From the NCBI GenBank assembly GCA_964036155.1, contig OZ038423.1:19049249-19113248 (forward strand): DNA of 64,000 nucleotides, read 5' to 3'. Shown here piece after piece: positions 46,595-59,789 of this stretch (its first letter is position 1; every line of letters starts with the position of its first letter). A model generated the notes under the pieces. The model worked only from the letters and a program-made list of their open reading frames with translations. It made no database searches and was not told the origin of the DNA. A program made the position numbers and the translations under genes. The stretch is from Diploscapter coronatus (taxonomy: Eukaryota; Nematoda; Chromadorea; Rhabditida; Rhabditidae).

Positions 46595-49054
46595 ATGGCA
46601 GGCTGGGACGCGTACATCAACTCGCTGACTGGAGGCTCGCAGGCCATCAAACGGGCTGCCATCGTGGGACTCGACGGGTCCATCTGGGCCAGGACTGAGG
46701 GCGGCAGCATGTTCAAGGTACGCAATTATTTGTATTTGGACTTAGAAATATCGAAATCTCGGAATGTTCGCTCACAGACTTTGCCAGACAAACTTGATTT
46801 TTATGGGACTAGGGAGGGTGGCAATTTCAAAATTGAACACAACCTCAAATTTGCGCCATGACGGACAAATCGGATGGGTTGAGAGCGAGCCAAAAATTGG
46901 CATTCTTTTCCATATCTGTACAGAAAAAAAGAAATTAGAAATTGGGGGGATGGGAACGGACAAAATTATTTGAAAATAGGATGGGGAAGGGGAGATTCGC
47001 GACAAACCTTGCACCTACTTTTTTCTTTCTTTGTTTATCAGCATTTTTTTTTCGATTGCTGGTAAACTTTTCCAAACGCGAATGCGGGTGATGACTGAAG
47101 TGGGTTAACTTTCAAAAATATTACTTAATCAGCGATTTAAACAGATCACGAATAGCATTTATTCTGCCTATGTAGTCATATTATACTTCTCGATCATTAG
47201 TCATCGACAGAACAATATCGATTATTTGATGAATTTTTGATTATTCGAAAAGCTAGCTAACTGCCAGAAGAAGTGAAACTCTTATCACTCCACTTTATGA
47301 TCCCGTGGCGTATATTTTGTGTTCCTATCTTCATTAGGCACTCATCAAATAGATGTACAACATTTTTGCGCCAACTGAAAATTTATTTTTAAAAATTGCA
47401 ACGTTGAAGCTAGGTATAAGTTGAGCATTTTTCTGGGACTTGAGTCGATTTTCAGTGTCAGATATGAGTCCAGTCTTCGATGCGAACAAAGGTTGAAGAG
47501 TTTTGAAAACAGAATAATTGATTTTCTGAGTTACGAGAAAGTGAATAGAAATAGAAAAAAAAATAAGGGGGATGATTGCGTTGCTTGACCTTGACTGTCA
47601 CTAAACAGGGGAAAGGTGTTCGTTCTCGAGGGAAGGAGAGGAGAAGAAGGGACGAGAAACTGCCTGCAGCAATCGAGATAATTGCAATGCAGCGGGGGGA
47701 TAAATCAGATAAGCAGATATGCGACAGAGAGGGCAAAGTGTTGGTCTGTTTGTGTTGGGAAGGATTTATGAGATGTGAGGAAGAGATAAATATCACTATC
47801 CAGGAAATCGAAGAAATTGGAATTTCAGGCGACGGATTCCGAGCTGAAGACGTTCGTGAGCCTGTTCAACAACATCGATTCCGTCCCCAGCACCGGAGCC
47901 GATCTGGAGGTTGGACGATTCGATTAAGACCCCCATATAGTGATGTGTTGAATTGCAGGGCATCCACTACATCGTTCCCCGCACAGAGCCCAACCTCATC
48001 TTCGGAAAGAAGGATAAAAGTGGATTCTTCGCCGCCAAATCCAAGAGCGGTACGTGTTCACAGCTCTTTATGAAATTTCTTAAGTTGACGACTAAAATCA
48101 AATCAAATCGAATTGAATTGACTCTGTAAAAAAGTAGTGATTTGTAGAGATCTCGAAATTCAACGAGGGTTACAATCGCAAGATATATCAACTAGACTTG
48201 AAACTTTTCCAGCCCAACTGCGGTGCAGTTGCGGTAGGGATGTTCGCGAATGCGCTACAACGCGGTTGCCATTGCCAAATAAAAAAAATAAAAAGTTTTA
48301 AGTCTGCTATCCGATAATACTCTAAGGTATTCTTTGGCAGTGAATGCGCCTCAAATCTAGAAAAAAAACGAAAACGAGTAATAATCAGCTAATAAAAATG
48401 TCATTTTTGGAATGAAAGAAAAATGGCCAAGTGTCCATTGAATGATGCTACTTATTTCCAATTTTTTTGGATGCGTGTAGATGTATCCTACTGGATTTTA
48501 ATCGAGAATAGAAAAGTATAAGTCTACATTTTCAACCTTTTGAGATAAATCTACATGCACTCCCAATTTTTGAAAAGAACCTGTCCCCGTCTCGGAAAAA
48601 TCGAATTTTGAACATATCTGAATATGTATTCTGCTTCTTTCTTTATTTTAAAAGTAGATAATCAAGCACCAACTTGAAATATTGTTCACTTATTAGGCTC
48701 AGGGATGGTTGTGTATGCTTTGCAGAATTTTCAAAATTTGTTTTATTCTTCACGAAGAATAGGGCATTTTTAGAAGTTTGATTCGTTAGGACTCGCTGAA
48801 ACTATTTTAGCAGAACTTTATATTGATAGAGTGATTTTAGTTTTTCCTTCATAATGACTTTTCGATATAGACGAACAATTCTTTACTCATTTTGCTTCAA
48901 TCAGAACAAATTTATGCATTAAAATTTCGACTTTTTAATTGTTTTTTTTTCAGCGGTGCTGATCGCAGTGTACGAAGGAGAGAACCAAGTCTCTGCAGAC
49001 GTGCGCAACGCGGTCGAGAAGCTGACAACGTACCTCGAGTCCATCGGCTATTAG
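46595..49054 (+). CDS. Profilin
   Basis: Small actin-monomer and poly-proline-binding protein that feeds formin-driven filament growth in the cytoplasm. Exons 46595-46717, 47829-47909, 47959-48049 and 48954-49054 join in frame to 131 residues, the family's usual length. The hallmark N-terminus is MAGWDAYINSLTGGSQAIKR, followed by AAIVGLDGSIWA. It continues FVSLFNNIDSVPSTGADLEG, FGKKDKSGFFAAKSKSAVLI and the C-terminal helix VEKLTTYLESIGY. The ATG follows a short A-rich leader. Intron 1 is over 1 kb, and intron 3 carries two small foldback repeats. It belongs to the nematode PFN family, but I cannot assign pfn-1, -2 or -3. Confidence 0.95.
48194..48305. repeat. Short hairpin repeat, family C copy 2
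   Basis: AGACTTGAAACTTTT at the left is matched by AAAAGTTTTAAGTCT at the right. It has an internal CCAACTGCGGTGCAGTTGCGG. It shares ends and core with 42813-42876. It lies in profilin intron 3. Confidence 0.6.
48459..48572. repeat. Foldback repeat, family E copy 1
   Basis: CAATTTTTTTGGATGCGTGT, then AGATGTATCC, at the left is the inverted counterpart of GAGATAAATCTACATGCACT, then CCCAATTTTTG, at the right. It is related to 51393-51515. It lies in profilin intron 3, about 150 bases from the family C hairpin. Confidence 0.55.
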
Positions 49055-50100
49055 AGGATGAGGAGATAGGCAGATCGGGAAGGGATTCTCCACATCAATC
49101 ACTTGTTAGACCCTTCTCTTACTTCTTCCAATTCCATTTTCCACTTTCCATAAATTAGCCAATTCGTTTGGTTTTTTTCTGTGCACTTTTCGTGTGTCTG
49201 CTACACGGGGCTTTTCTTCCAATGTTTTTAAACTATTGTTCTTTATCTTTAATTCTCATTTCTCTTTTTCTCCTTAAATCTCTAAATTTTTAAATTAAAA
49301 ATTTCGAGTCTGATTTTTCTATTGTTCTCTTTTGCTAGATTTTCATCCATCCTTCATTCTGGTATATCTGCCTAATTTATTTATTGGCTTCGGCTTCATT
49401 GTTTGTTTTATCTTATTGATTGGAGTTGATTGATTTTCAGATACAAGTATTCAATTCATTCATTCAGTTGTTTAACTCTCAATTTCATTTTCACTTTCAG
49501 ACGAGGATTATTCTAGGCGTGCTTATTCAATGAGATATCAGCTTGTTCACCTTCAGATTGTGCCCTCCTCCCTCATTCCTTTTGTCCGCTCTTCTCAGAA
49601 ACCACACAAATTTCACTTTTTTCGTGAAAATTACATTGCCACAGTTTACCGTTTTGGAGAGAATTGACCTGCAACGGATATCCTATCATCATAAATGGTT
49701 TATCGTTGCTGAGAAACTTTCCGAATGCGGTACAGTTGATAATCCCCTTCCTCGTCTTATCATCATTATCACTCCTCAGTCATTTGTAGTGGCGTGCAAT
49801 TTTCCCCACCTTCGAGGGCAACTTCACGAGCTGCTTCCCTCTGTTTCACTTTCAAATCCTTCATTCCTTTCTCCTTTTCATCAAAATTTTCCACACCGGC
49901 TGTTTTCTAATGTGATTCTTCCTTTTATTGTTTTATCGTAACAAATTTAAGGGCGTTTTTCAATGATAAAGCAGTTGATTTGACGATTCGATTGTGTTAC
50001 CATATTTTCTACGAACAAATGTAGACAACATATGCTCGTGAATATCTGAATCGAGATTTTTGGTTTTAGGAATTTTAATCGCAAGATTTAGGCTTTAGAA
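49055..50100. other. Spacer between profilin and NUDCD1
   Basis: This is a 1 kb, pyrimidine-rich gap with no recognisable gene. The 3' part probably holds the promoter of the downstream four-gene cluster. An acceptor-like GGCTTTAG lies just before the NUDCD1 ATG. Confidence 0.35.
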
Positions 50101-53100
50101 ATGAGTGAAGAAAAGGAGCTGCTGGATCTGAAGGTGGAGCAGACCCTGCTGGACGCGAATTTCGATGGATACAAGCTGTCTCTCGACCCCCTGTCTCTCA
50201 AGGAACTTGAATTGAAAGGTTGGAATCCCTTTTAGAACAGATAATAAACTTCTATGTATATTTTGAAAATCCATGTGAATCACGCTGATGTCTACAGTCG
50301 TTGTGCACATTAAAATAACAACAAATTGCGCACTTGTTTCTTGTCGCTCGGTTTCTGGGTTTCCGAGTGACTCTTATTGAATTTCTTGCATTCTGACTCC
50401 AGAATCGTGCTCAGCGTGATCAACTCCAACTTACAATGATGCCTGATTTCAGATATTCGTGCATTTAGTGTTTTTGAATTTGCGCTGCTCGAACAAAGCG
50501 AAATTTTTAAATTTCGGTATTATTGTAAGTTGCGGCAGCCTCAAGTCTGGAAATTCTATAGTTGGAAAATTTGCATGAAAAATTCTGGTTTTCCAGAAAC
50601 TGAGCGGCAAGGAAACCCAGCACTATTTCTCCGATTTTCATCTTTTCCTTGTCTGCCACTGTGCTATCTCATTTCTGCAAACCCTTTCACCTCGCCTGTC
50701 TTTGTGCGTTATTCATCGTTAGCTGCAGTGCGGAATTCCACAGATTCAGATCTTGACATAGCAAATCTTTATAAATCGCTTCTGTTAAATACCACCATCA
50801 GAACTCGATTTTTCTCTTTCTTACAAGATTTACCGGAACTCAGTAACATCTATTTTTCGTTTGCAGGTGCCGAAACACATGTGCTCGATCCATCGAGTGC
50901 TCAATTTTCCATCCAGCATTTGAAAATCTTCGCCCAGGCCAACTGCATTTTCTTCGACGAAACCACATCGAAGGATGGCGTTTTCAACTTCTACATAATC
51001 ACTTCTAGCGGAGGCATTGTTCGAGTGACCTACAATTGCAATGTAGGTCGTTCAACTCTGCATCAAGCATTTGAACATTCCTAGAAGATTGTAATTGAAG
51101 TTAAATTTTAATTTTGAATTTTTCCTTGGCTCATTTATTGCCATGCTTGTATTTACAGACTCTGTCCTGGCAGCAATCGCCCCCTGCCCTCACATCCATC
51201 GATGTGTCTGTCTCTTCCGATTTCTCGCTCCCACCCACCGTTCTCTTCGTCAACGATCGTCTCGTCGCAGTTTCGGATGGCAAGACCTCGCTCTCGATCT
51301 ATATGCGAGATGCGAGTTCTGATGAACCCTGGAAGGTATGAGTTTTTCGTTTTCTTTTATTTAAGTTTATGATCAAGTTCAGGATGGAATTGAAATTTTT
51401 GGTGTATATATGTGGTTTTATCCCACTTGCTTGCATAGATTTATCTCATTTTTCCAAAGAGGGACAATTGTGAAAAACGGGATAAATCTACACACGCCCG
51501 AAGTTTTTTAAAATTCGAACTTTCATTTTATATTTAACTTTTTTCGAAATCGTTATGAGATCCGGAATTGCTGTTTATAAACTCCAAAGAAGTGCGATCA
51601 AATCTTATCTGGAATTAAATCATTCTTGATTCAGAAAATGCACTCTGTGGATGTGAGTGTTGTGGAAGGTAACGGCTTCATGCTGGTGGATGGCAAACTC
51701 GTGGATGAACACGTGCACTTGCTGCTGCAGACTGTGAGGGAGAAATCGAAGGAGGAGAAGGAGCAGTTACAGCACAAGGAAACTAAGGAACCTCCCTTCT
51801 ACAATCTCATCTTCTGGCTCACATTGGCAGGTTGACTTTCTTTTTCGTTTTCAAAACGATTTACAAGAATATTTTCAGTTGACCCTGAAGGCAACATTTC
51901 CACGTCGAGGGTTCGAACAATTTCTCAGAAAGGACATGTCGAGGTGAGATTAAAAATAGAAAGCCCATAAATGCCACAATTTTGAGATGTGCACTTTGGA
52001 TGCGAAATGCGAGAACGTGATTTCGATTGGCTCTAAGCACCCGGAAGTGATTGGAGACTCGGCTGGATTGAAGCAGCGCGAACTGGTCAAGGATATCGAT
52101 ATGAAGGATGCCGATGCTGAAGGAGGTTGGTATTGTTTTTCCACAAACTTTTCTTGTTTGTTATCGGGTTCAAAAGATTTTCTTCGTGGAAAAAATATCT
52201 TTCTCTCCTATGAAATGAAAGGATATTAGGAGATAAATAATTCACGGCCGAAAAGAAAAGAATGCCCAATTGTTTCTTCAGAAATCACAAACCCTGTCTA
52301 TTTCTGGAAAGTTAAAGATGATGAAATTACCGTGACATTTGCATTGGGAGAGCACGTCAAAAAGGAAGATATCAAGTTTCAGGTAAAAAGAAAGATTGAA
52401 AATTATCTCTTCAAAATGGACTATTCATCAGATTGGAGTTCAAACGATTCTCCTTTCGATCGGCGATATCGTTCTCCTCGGGGGCAAGTTGGGTGGATCC
52501 GTGAAGCCGAATGACTGCATCTGGACTGTTTCCGATCAGAAAATGATGTCAGTCTTCATAGTCTAATGCGCATGCCAGTTCTATGGAATAGCTTTAAAAA
52601 CCTGGTTAATTGTTCAAAAATAGACCAAATTTATCTTCGTTTCACAGCGGAAAAATAACAGTGTTGCCATCTTGAATTTCAGGTTGGAGTTGACATTGTT
52701 CAAGACGTTTGCCGACGACAGATGGGACGAGTTGGTGGCTGGAGATAAACGGGGTAGATTCGAGCCTGATCCTGAGGTCATCGCACAGGCTGCTGATCTG
52801 CTCGAGAGATTCACCAGCGACAAGAAGGTTACGATTCTGGTCTAGTAAAGTTCCCAATTTCTTCGAAAGTTCAACCAGTTCGGGAGATGGATCATTTATA
52901 AGGCTAGGGCAGTTATATTCTGAGAAGTGTAGTGTCGCTAACAAAGAAAACTCCGAAATTTAAAATAAGCTAAGCTTGTGTTGGTTTAAGGCAATGGGCG
53001 CTTCTGGAGCCAAGGAGAATTTCAATGCGGATCAGTTGGAAGAGTGCGACATGCAGATCGATGACGAATTGCAGACCATGTACTGGCTGAACGGAGACAA

Positions 53101-54376
53101 TCAGACTGTCATTAAGCAGGTATTTGTGAGTTAGGATAAAACTATAAAGTTGTTGAGTGACGCAAGACTCATCCTGAGCTACGAGTATTTTATTCCACAA
53201 GTCCTTACGTTTGTCCCAAAGCGAGAGAAGGAAGAGGCAATAAATTAGAGAGGAAATTTCATTTCAGGCTGATATCACGGGTCACCAACTTCTGTTTGTG
53301 GATCGACGAGTGGGTCAACCTGCAGGAATCTGTCTTCGCCACGATGTCGATGGAGTTCTCTGGAGTCTCAACGATGGTAAGCATTTCTTTGAGGCTTCAT
53401 TTAAGTTGTTGTAAATTCAGGCAAGCCAGTCCACATCAAGACATTCAATGCATTTGGATATGTGCAGGTTGGTTTTTAATTGATTGCTTTTTATTTCCAT
53501 TCTATCATTTGTTTGTTTGTCGTTGAAATATGGCAATGTTTCTCATAAATGACCTTGCTCTCTCTCTTCCCTTCTCTTATCTCTATCACTCACCTGCAAT
53601 CCACTCTCTTTCGTTTCTGTTCTGCCATATCACTTTCCCATTCTATTTTTTCATCTCCCCACATCAAATTTGTTCGTATCAATTCACTCATTCTCCAAAA
53701 ATATCCGAATTGTCATCATTTATTCGATTGTTTTCTTGTAATTTCTGATGATTTCAGGCTTCGAAGCAATTGCGCAAGTTTTCATCAGCCTCTCCTTCTG
53801 GTACTTACGCAGTTATCGCAGAGAACAACAATCATGCATTCGTCTATTGGCAGGCTACTGCCGTCAGCACAGGTAAACAAGGCAATTACTCAAACGCATA
53901 GATTGAAAGAAACCATCACTCCAATGTAGTCTGCAAAACTCGAAGTTATAAGAAACTACAATATAAGCAGCATGACATTACATTCCTTTTTCTAAACTTT
54001 TCTCTTAATTTCATCATTTTCCCTATATTCTTAACTGTCCATGCTTTCATATCGTCATTTTGAACTTTCCCCATTTATAGTTGGCATTTCTCATCTCAAC
54101 CCTATACTGATTAAGCCTTTTGAACTAAATAGCTTGATTTTAGATCTGCGAAATAGAAGGACTAACACTGCCGTGAAGGAGATTGCCAAGCAACAGGTAG
54201 AGTTTTATTTATTTCGATTTTTTATTCATGACAAATTTAAGGTGATAAGTCTGAAGCGACAGGAGGATGCATTCGAGATGAAGAAACACGACACTTCGAT
54301 TCAAGGCATTTATGCAGCTGACGAGGCTCTCTTCATTCTCACGAAGGATGCCATTTATGCCGCTAAGCTTGGATAG
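50101..54376 (+). CDS. NudC domain-containing protein 1 (NUDCD1/CML66 type)
   Basis: First gene of the putative operon. Exons join as 50101-50218, 50867-51042, 51159 onward, and about nine more, to about 560 residues with TAG at 54374-54376. Blocks aligned with human NUDCD1 are LLDANFDGYKLSLDPLSLKE, the CS/p23 domain near 52290-52530 (NPVYFWKVKDDEITVTFALG, then VKKEDIKFQ), LEECDMQIDDELQTMYWLNG, CLRHDVDGVLWS, TFNAFGYVQASKQLRKF and VKEIAKQQVISLKRQEDAFE. NUDCD1 proteins act as HSP90 co-chaperone-like factors; the substrate in nematodes is unknown. Some ORFs in the first intron (50530-51084) are open but are not needed. AATAAA at 54476-54481 follows. An intron holds a foldback repeat at 51393-51515. 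Confidence 0.9.
51393..51515. repeat. Foldback repeat, family E copy 2
   Basis: AATTTTTGGTGTATATATGT, then GGTTTTATCCC, at the left is complementary to GGGATAAATCTACACACGCC, then CGAAGTTTTTT, at the right. It shares the TGTGTAGATTTATCCC-like arm with 48459-48572. It lies in a NUDCD1 intron. Confidence 0.55.
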
Positions 54377-54599
54377 AAAAATGGTGTCCCCATTGAACTT
54401 TTAAGTTATTTAACATTCCCTCAACTATTTGAACTTGCTGAACGAGATAAGAGATCTCTGGATTAAGTTTTATCGAATAAACCGTTATTTTTGCAGTTAC
54501 TTATCGCCGTTTTTGATTCAACTGTAACGTTCTTTAGCGTTGAAATATCTTCGAGTTTTCAATTTGACATTTTCACAATTCCAAAATTTTCAAGGCGAA

Positions 54600-56904
54600 A
54601 TGAAGTCGTTCGTGAACGTAGCAGCCGGATCAGATTTCCCTCTTGAGAACTGTCCCTATGGAGTCTTCTCCACCAAAGGAAATGTAAGAATAGGAATTTT
54701 CCAGACTTATTCTAGCTTTCTTGTTCAGGAGCGTCGTCGCATCGGAGTAGCAATCGGGGATCAAATTCTCGATCTGTCGGCCATCGCTCATCTCTTCGAC
54801 GGACCTAATCTCAAGGCTCATCAGAACGTTTTCAAGGAGGTAGGGACCAATAACTTATTGAGATTTTTGAATTTACGATTCGGATGGTAGCTTGTATCTG
54901 CCAGCAAAATGTTTTCATTAAACGATAAATTTCTTTATCTTGCCATATTTTCTATTCTGTAAAGCATGACGCTTGCAAAAGATGATGCCATATTGGCGTG
55001 GAATGAGAAATCCATTTTGCTTATCCAGGAAACCCTGAATGCCTTCATGGCCCTGCCCCGTGCTGCTTGGTTGGAGGCTCGTGCGAAAATCCAGCAGCTT
55101 CTGTCGGATGACTGCGATGTAATCAAGGGGAACAACGATCTGAGGTTTTTCATGGCTAAAGTTTGAAAAGAAAAATGCTCTATTTTTAGATCCAAAGCCC
55201 TCGTTTCACAGAACGAGGCCACGATGCACTTGCCTGCTTCCATTGGTAAGTTACTTCAGACGTTTCAAAGAAAGGCAACAGTTGACTCTTTTCTAGGCGA
55301 CTACACCGACTTCTACTCGTCGATCTACCACGCAACTAATGTGGGAATCATGTTCAGAGGCAAAGAGAATGCTCTCATGCCCAATTGGTTAGAAGCTAAA
55401 CAAAAAGTAGAAAAATATCCAATGATTTCCAGGAAATGGCTCCCGGTTGGTTATCACGGCAGAGCCTCTTCCATCATCCCATCTGGACATCCCGTCAGAA
55501 GACCTTGCGGACAGACCAAGCCTGAAGGAGGTTAGTATCATCTCAAATTTCTGTTATAGTAGGTTAGACGATAATTTCTACTATTTTTCGTTGATATTCT
55601 GCTACAGAATCTAACAAATCATTTGCAATCCAATAACTGAAAGTTTTGTTTTCCAATTTATTCTAATTTTTACTTGTGATTTTCAGTCGACCAGCCCATC
55701 TACGGTCCTTCGAAACTGGTTGATTTCGAACTCGAAATGGCCTTCTTCGTGGGTGGAACAGAGAACAAGCTCGGAGAAAGGTAATGCCTTTTTTCGAAAA
55801 CCTTTTATAATTTGATTGCAGAATTCCAATTGAAAAGGTGGAGGATCATATCTTCGGAATGGTTCTGATGAATGACTGGAGTGCGAGAGACATTCAGGCC
55901 TGGGAATATGTCCCTCTTGGTCCGTTCCTGGCAAAGAACTTCGGCACCACCATTTCTCCCTGGATCGTTTCCATGGAGGCTTTGAAGCCCTTCATCGTCG
56001 ACGACATGAATCAGGTAGGGACGGTTTTAATTAGCATTCGCTGATAGAAGAACACAAAAGTACTGAAATAATCTTCCAAACTTTTAAACCTACTTCTCTG
56101 AACTTTCTCCTCACAAAATATCGAATTTGAAGGTTTTAAAATTCTCCGAAGAAATAACTATTCAAATTATTCCGGTTTTGCAGGACCCTGTTCCTCCCTC
56201 CTATTTGCGTCACCCTAACCCATACACTTTCGACATTAACCTGGGAGTGACTATCAAACCAGAGGGAGATTCCAAAGACCACGAAGTTTGCAAGACTAAC
56301 TTCAAGGTAGGAATTGATTTCGATAAATAACAAGACAAATTTCCATTGATGATTGCAATTTGCAAATTTCAGTACCTGTATTGGACTCTGAAACAGCAGC
56401 TGGCTCATCACTGCGTGAACGGCTGCAACATGCGAGCGGGTGATCTGCTCGGATCAGGAACGGTTTCCGGCCCGGATGAGGGCTCTTACGGCTCGATGCT
56501 GGAACTGTCCTGGAGAGGAGCCAAGACTGTTCAGGTTGGAGAGGCCACCAGGAAATTCATCGCCGACGGAGATGAGGTATGACTATTTCTTCGACAATGA
56601 ACCTGCGAGGAATTTGAAGACCGAATTATTTGAAAGGAAATCAAGGTTTGAAGAAGAAATTGTTGAAACGAACGAATTAATTTTTATAAATGAACAATAG
56701 ATCAACTTAGTTTGCTATAAAAGACTGATAATGGTCTCAGTTGACTAGACATTCTTGCCTGGATGAGAATGCAATATATTGCTATCAATCTTTCACTAAT
56801 TATTAAAATTCCAGGTGAATCTGACCGGGTATTGTGAGAAGAACGGACTCAGAATTGGATTCGGCGAGTGTCGCGCCAAGCTGCTGCCTGCTGAGCCAAT
56901 CTAA
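54600..56904 (+). CDS. fah-1: Fumarylacetoacetase
   Basis: Last enzyme of tyrosine degradation, splitting fumarylacetoacetate to fumarate and acetoacetate in the cytosol. The start at 54600 ([20 protein letters not shown]) is six bases after an acceptor (AATTTTCAAG). About nine exons give some 420 residues, as in human FAH. Active-site blocks are intact: [20 protein letters not shown] (metal Asp and catalytic His), [22 protein letters not shown] (metal-binding Glu pair), [20 protein letters not shown] (metal Asp) and [10 protein letters not shown]. The C-terminal [14 protein letters not shown] and [20 protein letters not shown] match the family. TAA is at 56902-56904 and AATAAA at 57188-57193. 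It lies 223 bases after the NUDCD1 stop, so it is probably the second cistron of an operon. The symbol follows C. elegans. Confidence 0.96.
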
Positions 56905-57308
56905 ACAGCGAGAAGTAACCGGCTAAATCTTTTACATCCAAATATTCTAGAATTTATAGACACGAGTTCAACTATGAATGGGATTTTATGAAGTGATTTA
57001 TTTTTTTCAAATATTTTTCTATTTGTTTGATAAATTGGTAGCTAACTTTCCTCTTTCATGCCAAGTTCACTTACAGTATACTTATTTCGAGTTACAACAC
57101 GATTGTTTTATCCTATGGGTAGAAGAGATTGTTCTTGCGATATATTCCATATTCCAGTTGATATTTACAATTTGACATTTTGTGATAAATAAAATTTTAT
57201 CAGTTTTTGATTTGGAAACTGCAGTAGAGCTTCATAATCTCTAAAGTCCAATGCCTATTTGTTTGTTTTTGAAGGGATAAATTTAAAATTGGCAAATCTA
57301 AATTCAGA

Positions 57309-59592
57309 ATGTCAGCAGCCTCGAGAGACGACGTGTTGGAAGGACCCATATCATCCAAGGCTTTCCAATATGCTGATCTCAACATTCAACACTCGGGAAA
57401 TTCTGAAAAGTGAGTCAAGAATATTTATGTGCATATTCTTTCACTTTTTTTTCTTAAACTGCAAAAATACAAATTGCAGAACATTGTCCCTCGTTAAGCG
57501 TGCAATTCGAATGGGCTACGACTGCGTGGCCATCAACATTGACGTTGGAGATATTTCCGTCACTGATGAAATGGTGCGATTTTTATCCGTGTCAATTTTT
57601 AAATTAGGATATGATGAATTCCGAAACTAGAAATGTCTATTTAAAATATTAAGACAACTCGTTAATGACGGAATGACGATTAAATATCCTTTCCCTACTT
57701 TCCTTCCTTCCTTATTCGTTATATGTATAGGACCCGTCATCTCGTCATTTATAAATTGCCGAATTTTGAAAAATCACAAGAATTAACTTTGAGAAAATTT
57801 TAGAAAGCAATTTGCTAAACATTGCCTGAAAATGTATTATTGACTTCTTGCAATTCAAAGTATTCAGAATCGTCTCAATTTGAGCGAACTCGATGCATCT
57901 GCTTCCACTGAAGAACCGCCAACCAAAAAGAAGAAGAGAGGAAAGAAAAATCTCACGGTAAATTAGAATGTTTACTTGAGTTGAGACTCTTTTTCGGGAA
58001 ATTCAAAAGAATGAAATGTTGAATGACATGCTTTTCCGTTGAAGCGAGCGAAACAACCTTCAATTCGGATTTCGACTTTCCCGAAAAATTAATTCTTGCT
58101 AGTTCCGTTCTAATTTTCGATTTCAGGAATCCCTGAATCGCATTCCGAGTCCTTTTCTGGTGGATGAAAGTCAACTAGATTTGAGTGGATTCGAGAAATC
58201 TGGCAAGCGATTCAGGCAGTACAGGTTGGAAGAAAGCGTACTATCTCTATTACGATTATTCCCCTTTAGTCGTCTCACGTTCACCCTCAGCGATCCCGAT
58301 ATCCTCACGCAGATATTCATTTCCAAACATACAAAGGTAGATTTCTTTTGCTCGAATGATTTTATTCTGGGAGCTCTGGAACTCGATTAATCCAAACAAT
58401 TTCTCTGGCCAAATATCGACGTTATTTTTCGTCAGAATTTGTTTATATTTTCAGAGTTTCGATTTGATCGCAGTGCGGCCTGCTAATGAAGCGATCCTTA
58501 CCTCCATTTCGAAGAAGTCCGATCTCATCGACATCATCACTTATCAACAGGCGGATAATAAGGTTGATTTTTAGCTAAATAACTTGAATTCGTTTATTTT
58601 TTCAGATTTCGTGGTTCGGAAAGAAGAAGATAATGCAGGTCTGTCAGACTGAGGGAATCTGTTTCGAGTTGGCCTATGCATCTGCGCTCACTGATCGGGT
58701 TGACAGACAAAGGGTAAGAATATTTTAGATATTATTCCTCCTCTCGTCGCTAGCACGACATTTCGTCATTTACCATTTAAAAATTTGCCTAATTTGAGTC
58801 ATTTTAGGTCTTTTCCAACGGTCGTCAACTGATTTACACATTGAAGAAAAAAGGAATCGTCTTCACGAGTCAGGTACGAAGTGAATAAGTTTGGAAGTTA
58901 GGAGTTTAGATTCCTTTCAGGCAGAATCACTGATCGACTTGAGAGCCCCAATCGACGCGATGAACATGTTGCAGTTGTGGGAAGTCGGATCTGATGATGC
59001 AAGGCAGTTCATTTCTGGTAAACTATTTCTTGAATATTTCCTACAGGAACAGACTGGCAAGATTTTTGCCTTTTGTAATCATGAAATGTCATTAAATGAA
59101 TAAAATCTAATCGTTCTCATCTAAAATTTAACTTATTCGTGATTAACATCGGAGGAGTTGCATGTTTTATAGGAATACTTTTAAAAAAACTTTCTAACCT
59201 ATTATCACTTGGCGAATTTTTCCTTGCAATACAAGCCAAACTTTTGCCTCTATGGAGCTCGAAAAATTTTCATCTTTTATCTAGAAGATATTTCTGTAAA
59301 ATGAGAGTATTCAGGATATCCAAAACAGCTGCTGCAGAGAGCAGAATCGAAACGAACTCTGCGAGGAATTGTGCACTCGACTCCCATTGTTGAAGACAGA
59401 CAAAATGGAGAAATTACGGCTAAAGTATGCAAATTTGTGGAGTAGCATTCCTATGGGAATTTTCAGGTTCCATCGAAGAATCTGAAAGAGTCAGCAGCAC
59501 TGAAGAGACTGCTCTCTGTCAAGCATTTCAAACTGCAGGTCGAAGCTGCGCCTCCCAAGGAAAAGCAAGGAGATGAACAAATGGAGGAGTGA
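57309..59592 (+). CDS. Ribonuclease P/MRP protein subunit p30 (RPP30)
   Basis: Protein subunit of nuclear RNase P and RNase MRP, acting in 5' processing of tRNA and rRNA. The ATG (MSAASRDDVLEGPISSKAFQ) is one base after TTCAG, so a spliced leader would supply the 5' end. About nine exons give some 300 residues. The p30 fold is visible as YADLNIQHSGNSEK, LVKRAIRMGYDCVAINIDVG, SRLTFTLSDPDILTQIF, FDLIAVRPANEAILTSISKK, QTEGICFELAYASAL, GRQLIYTLKKKGIVFTSQAE and SDDARQFISGYPKQLLQRAE. A Lys-rich insert (PPTKKKKRGKKNL) may be a nuclear signal. The Glu-rich tail ends GDEQMEE, TGA at 59590-59592. AATAAA at 59664-59669. It is the third cistron of the cluster. Confidence 0.93.
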
Positions 59593-59789
59593 ATTTCAGC
59601 TACTTTTTTTTTAGTTATTGGGGAAAAATCTTGTTATTTTGTTTTTGTTGTTAATTTTTGAGAAATAAAAATCTATGAAATTTTATGATGATGAAACCCA
59701 ATGAATGCTATTCATAAGCAAGGAATATTTTGGAATCTTTTCACCAAATTTAATTTTTAAGCCCATGTTCAGATTTTTTCCCAAACTTG

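Noticed and set aside
50530..50866. Upstream extension of the second NUDCD1 exon (long open frame from 50530)
   Set aside because: The join 50218 to 50867 matches human NUDCD1 spacing, and the extension has no family similarity.
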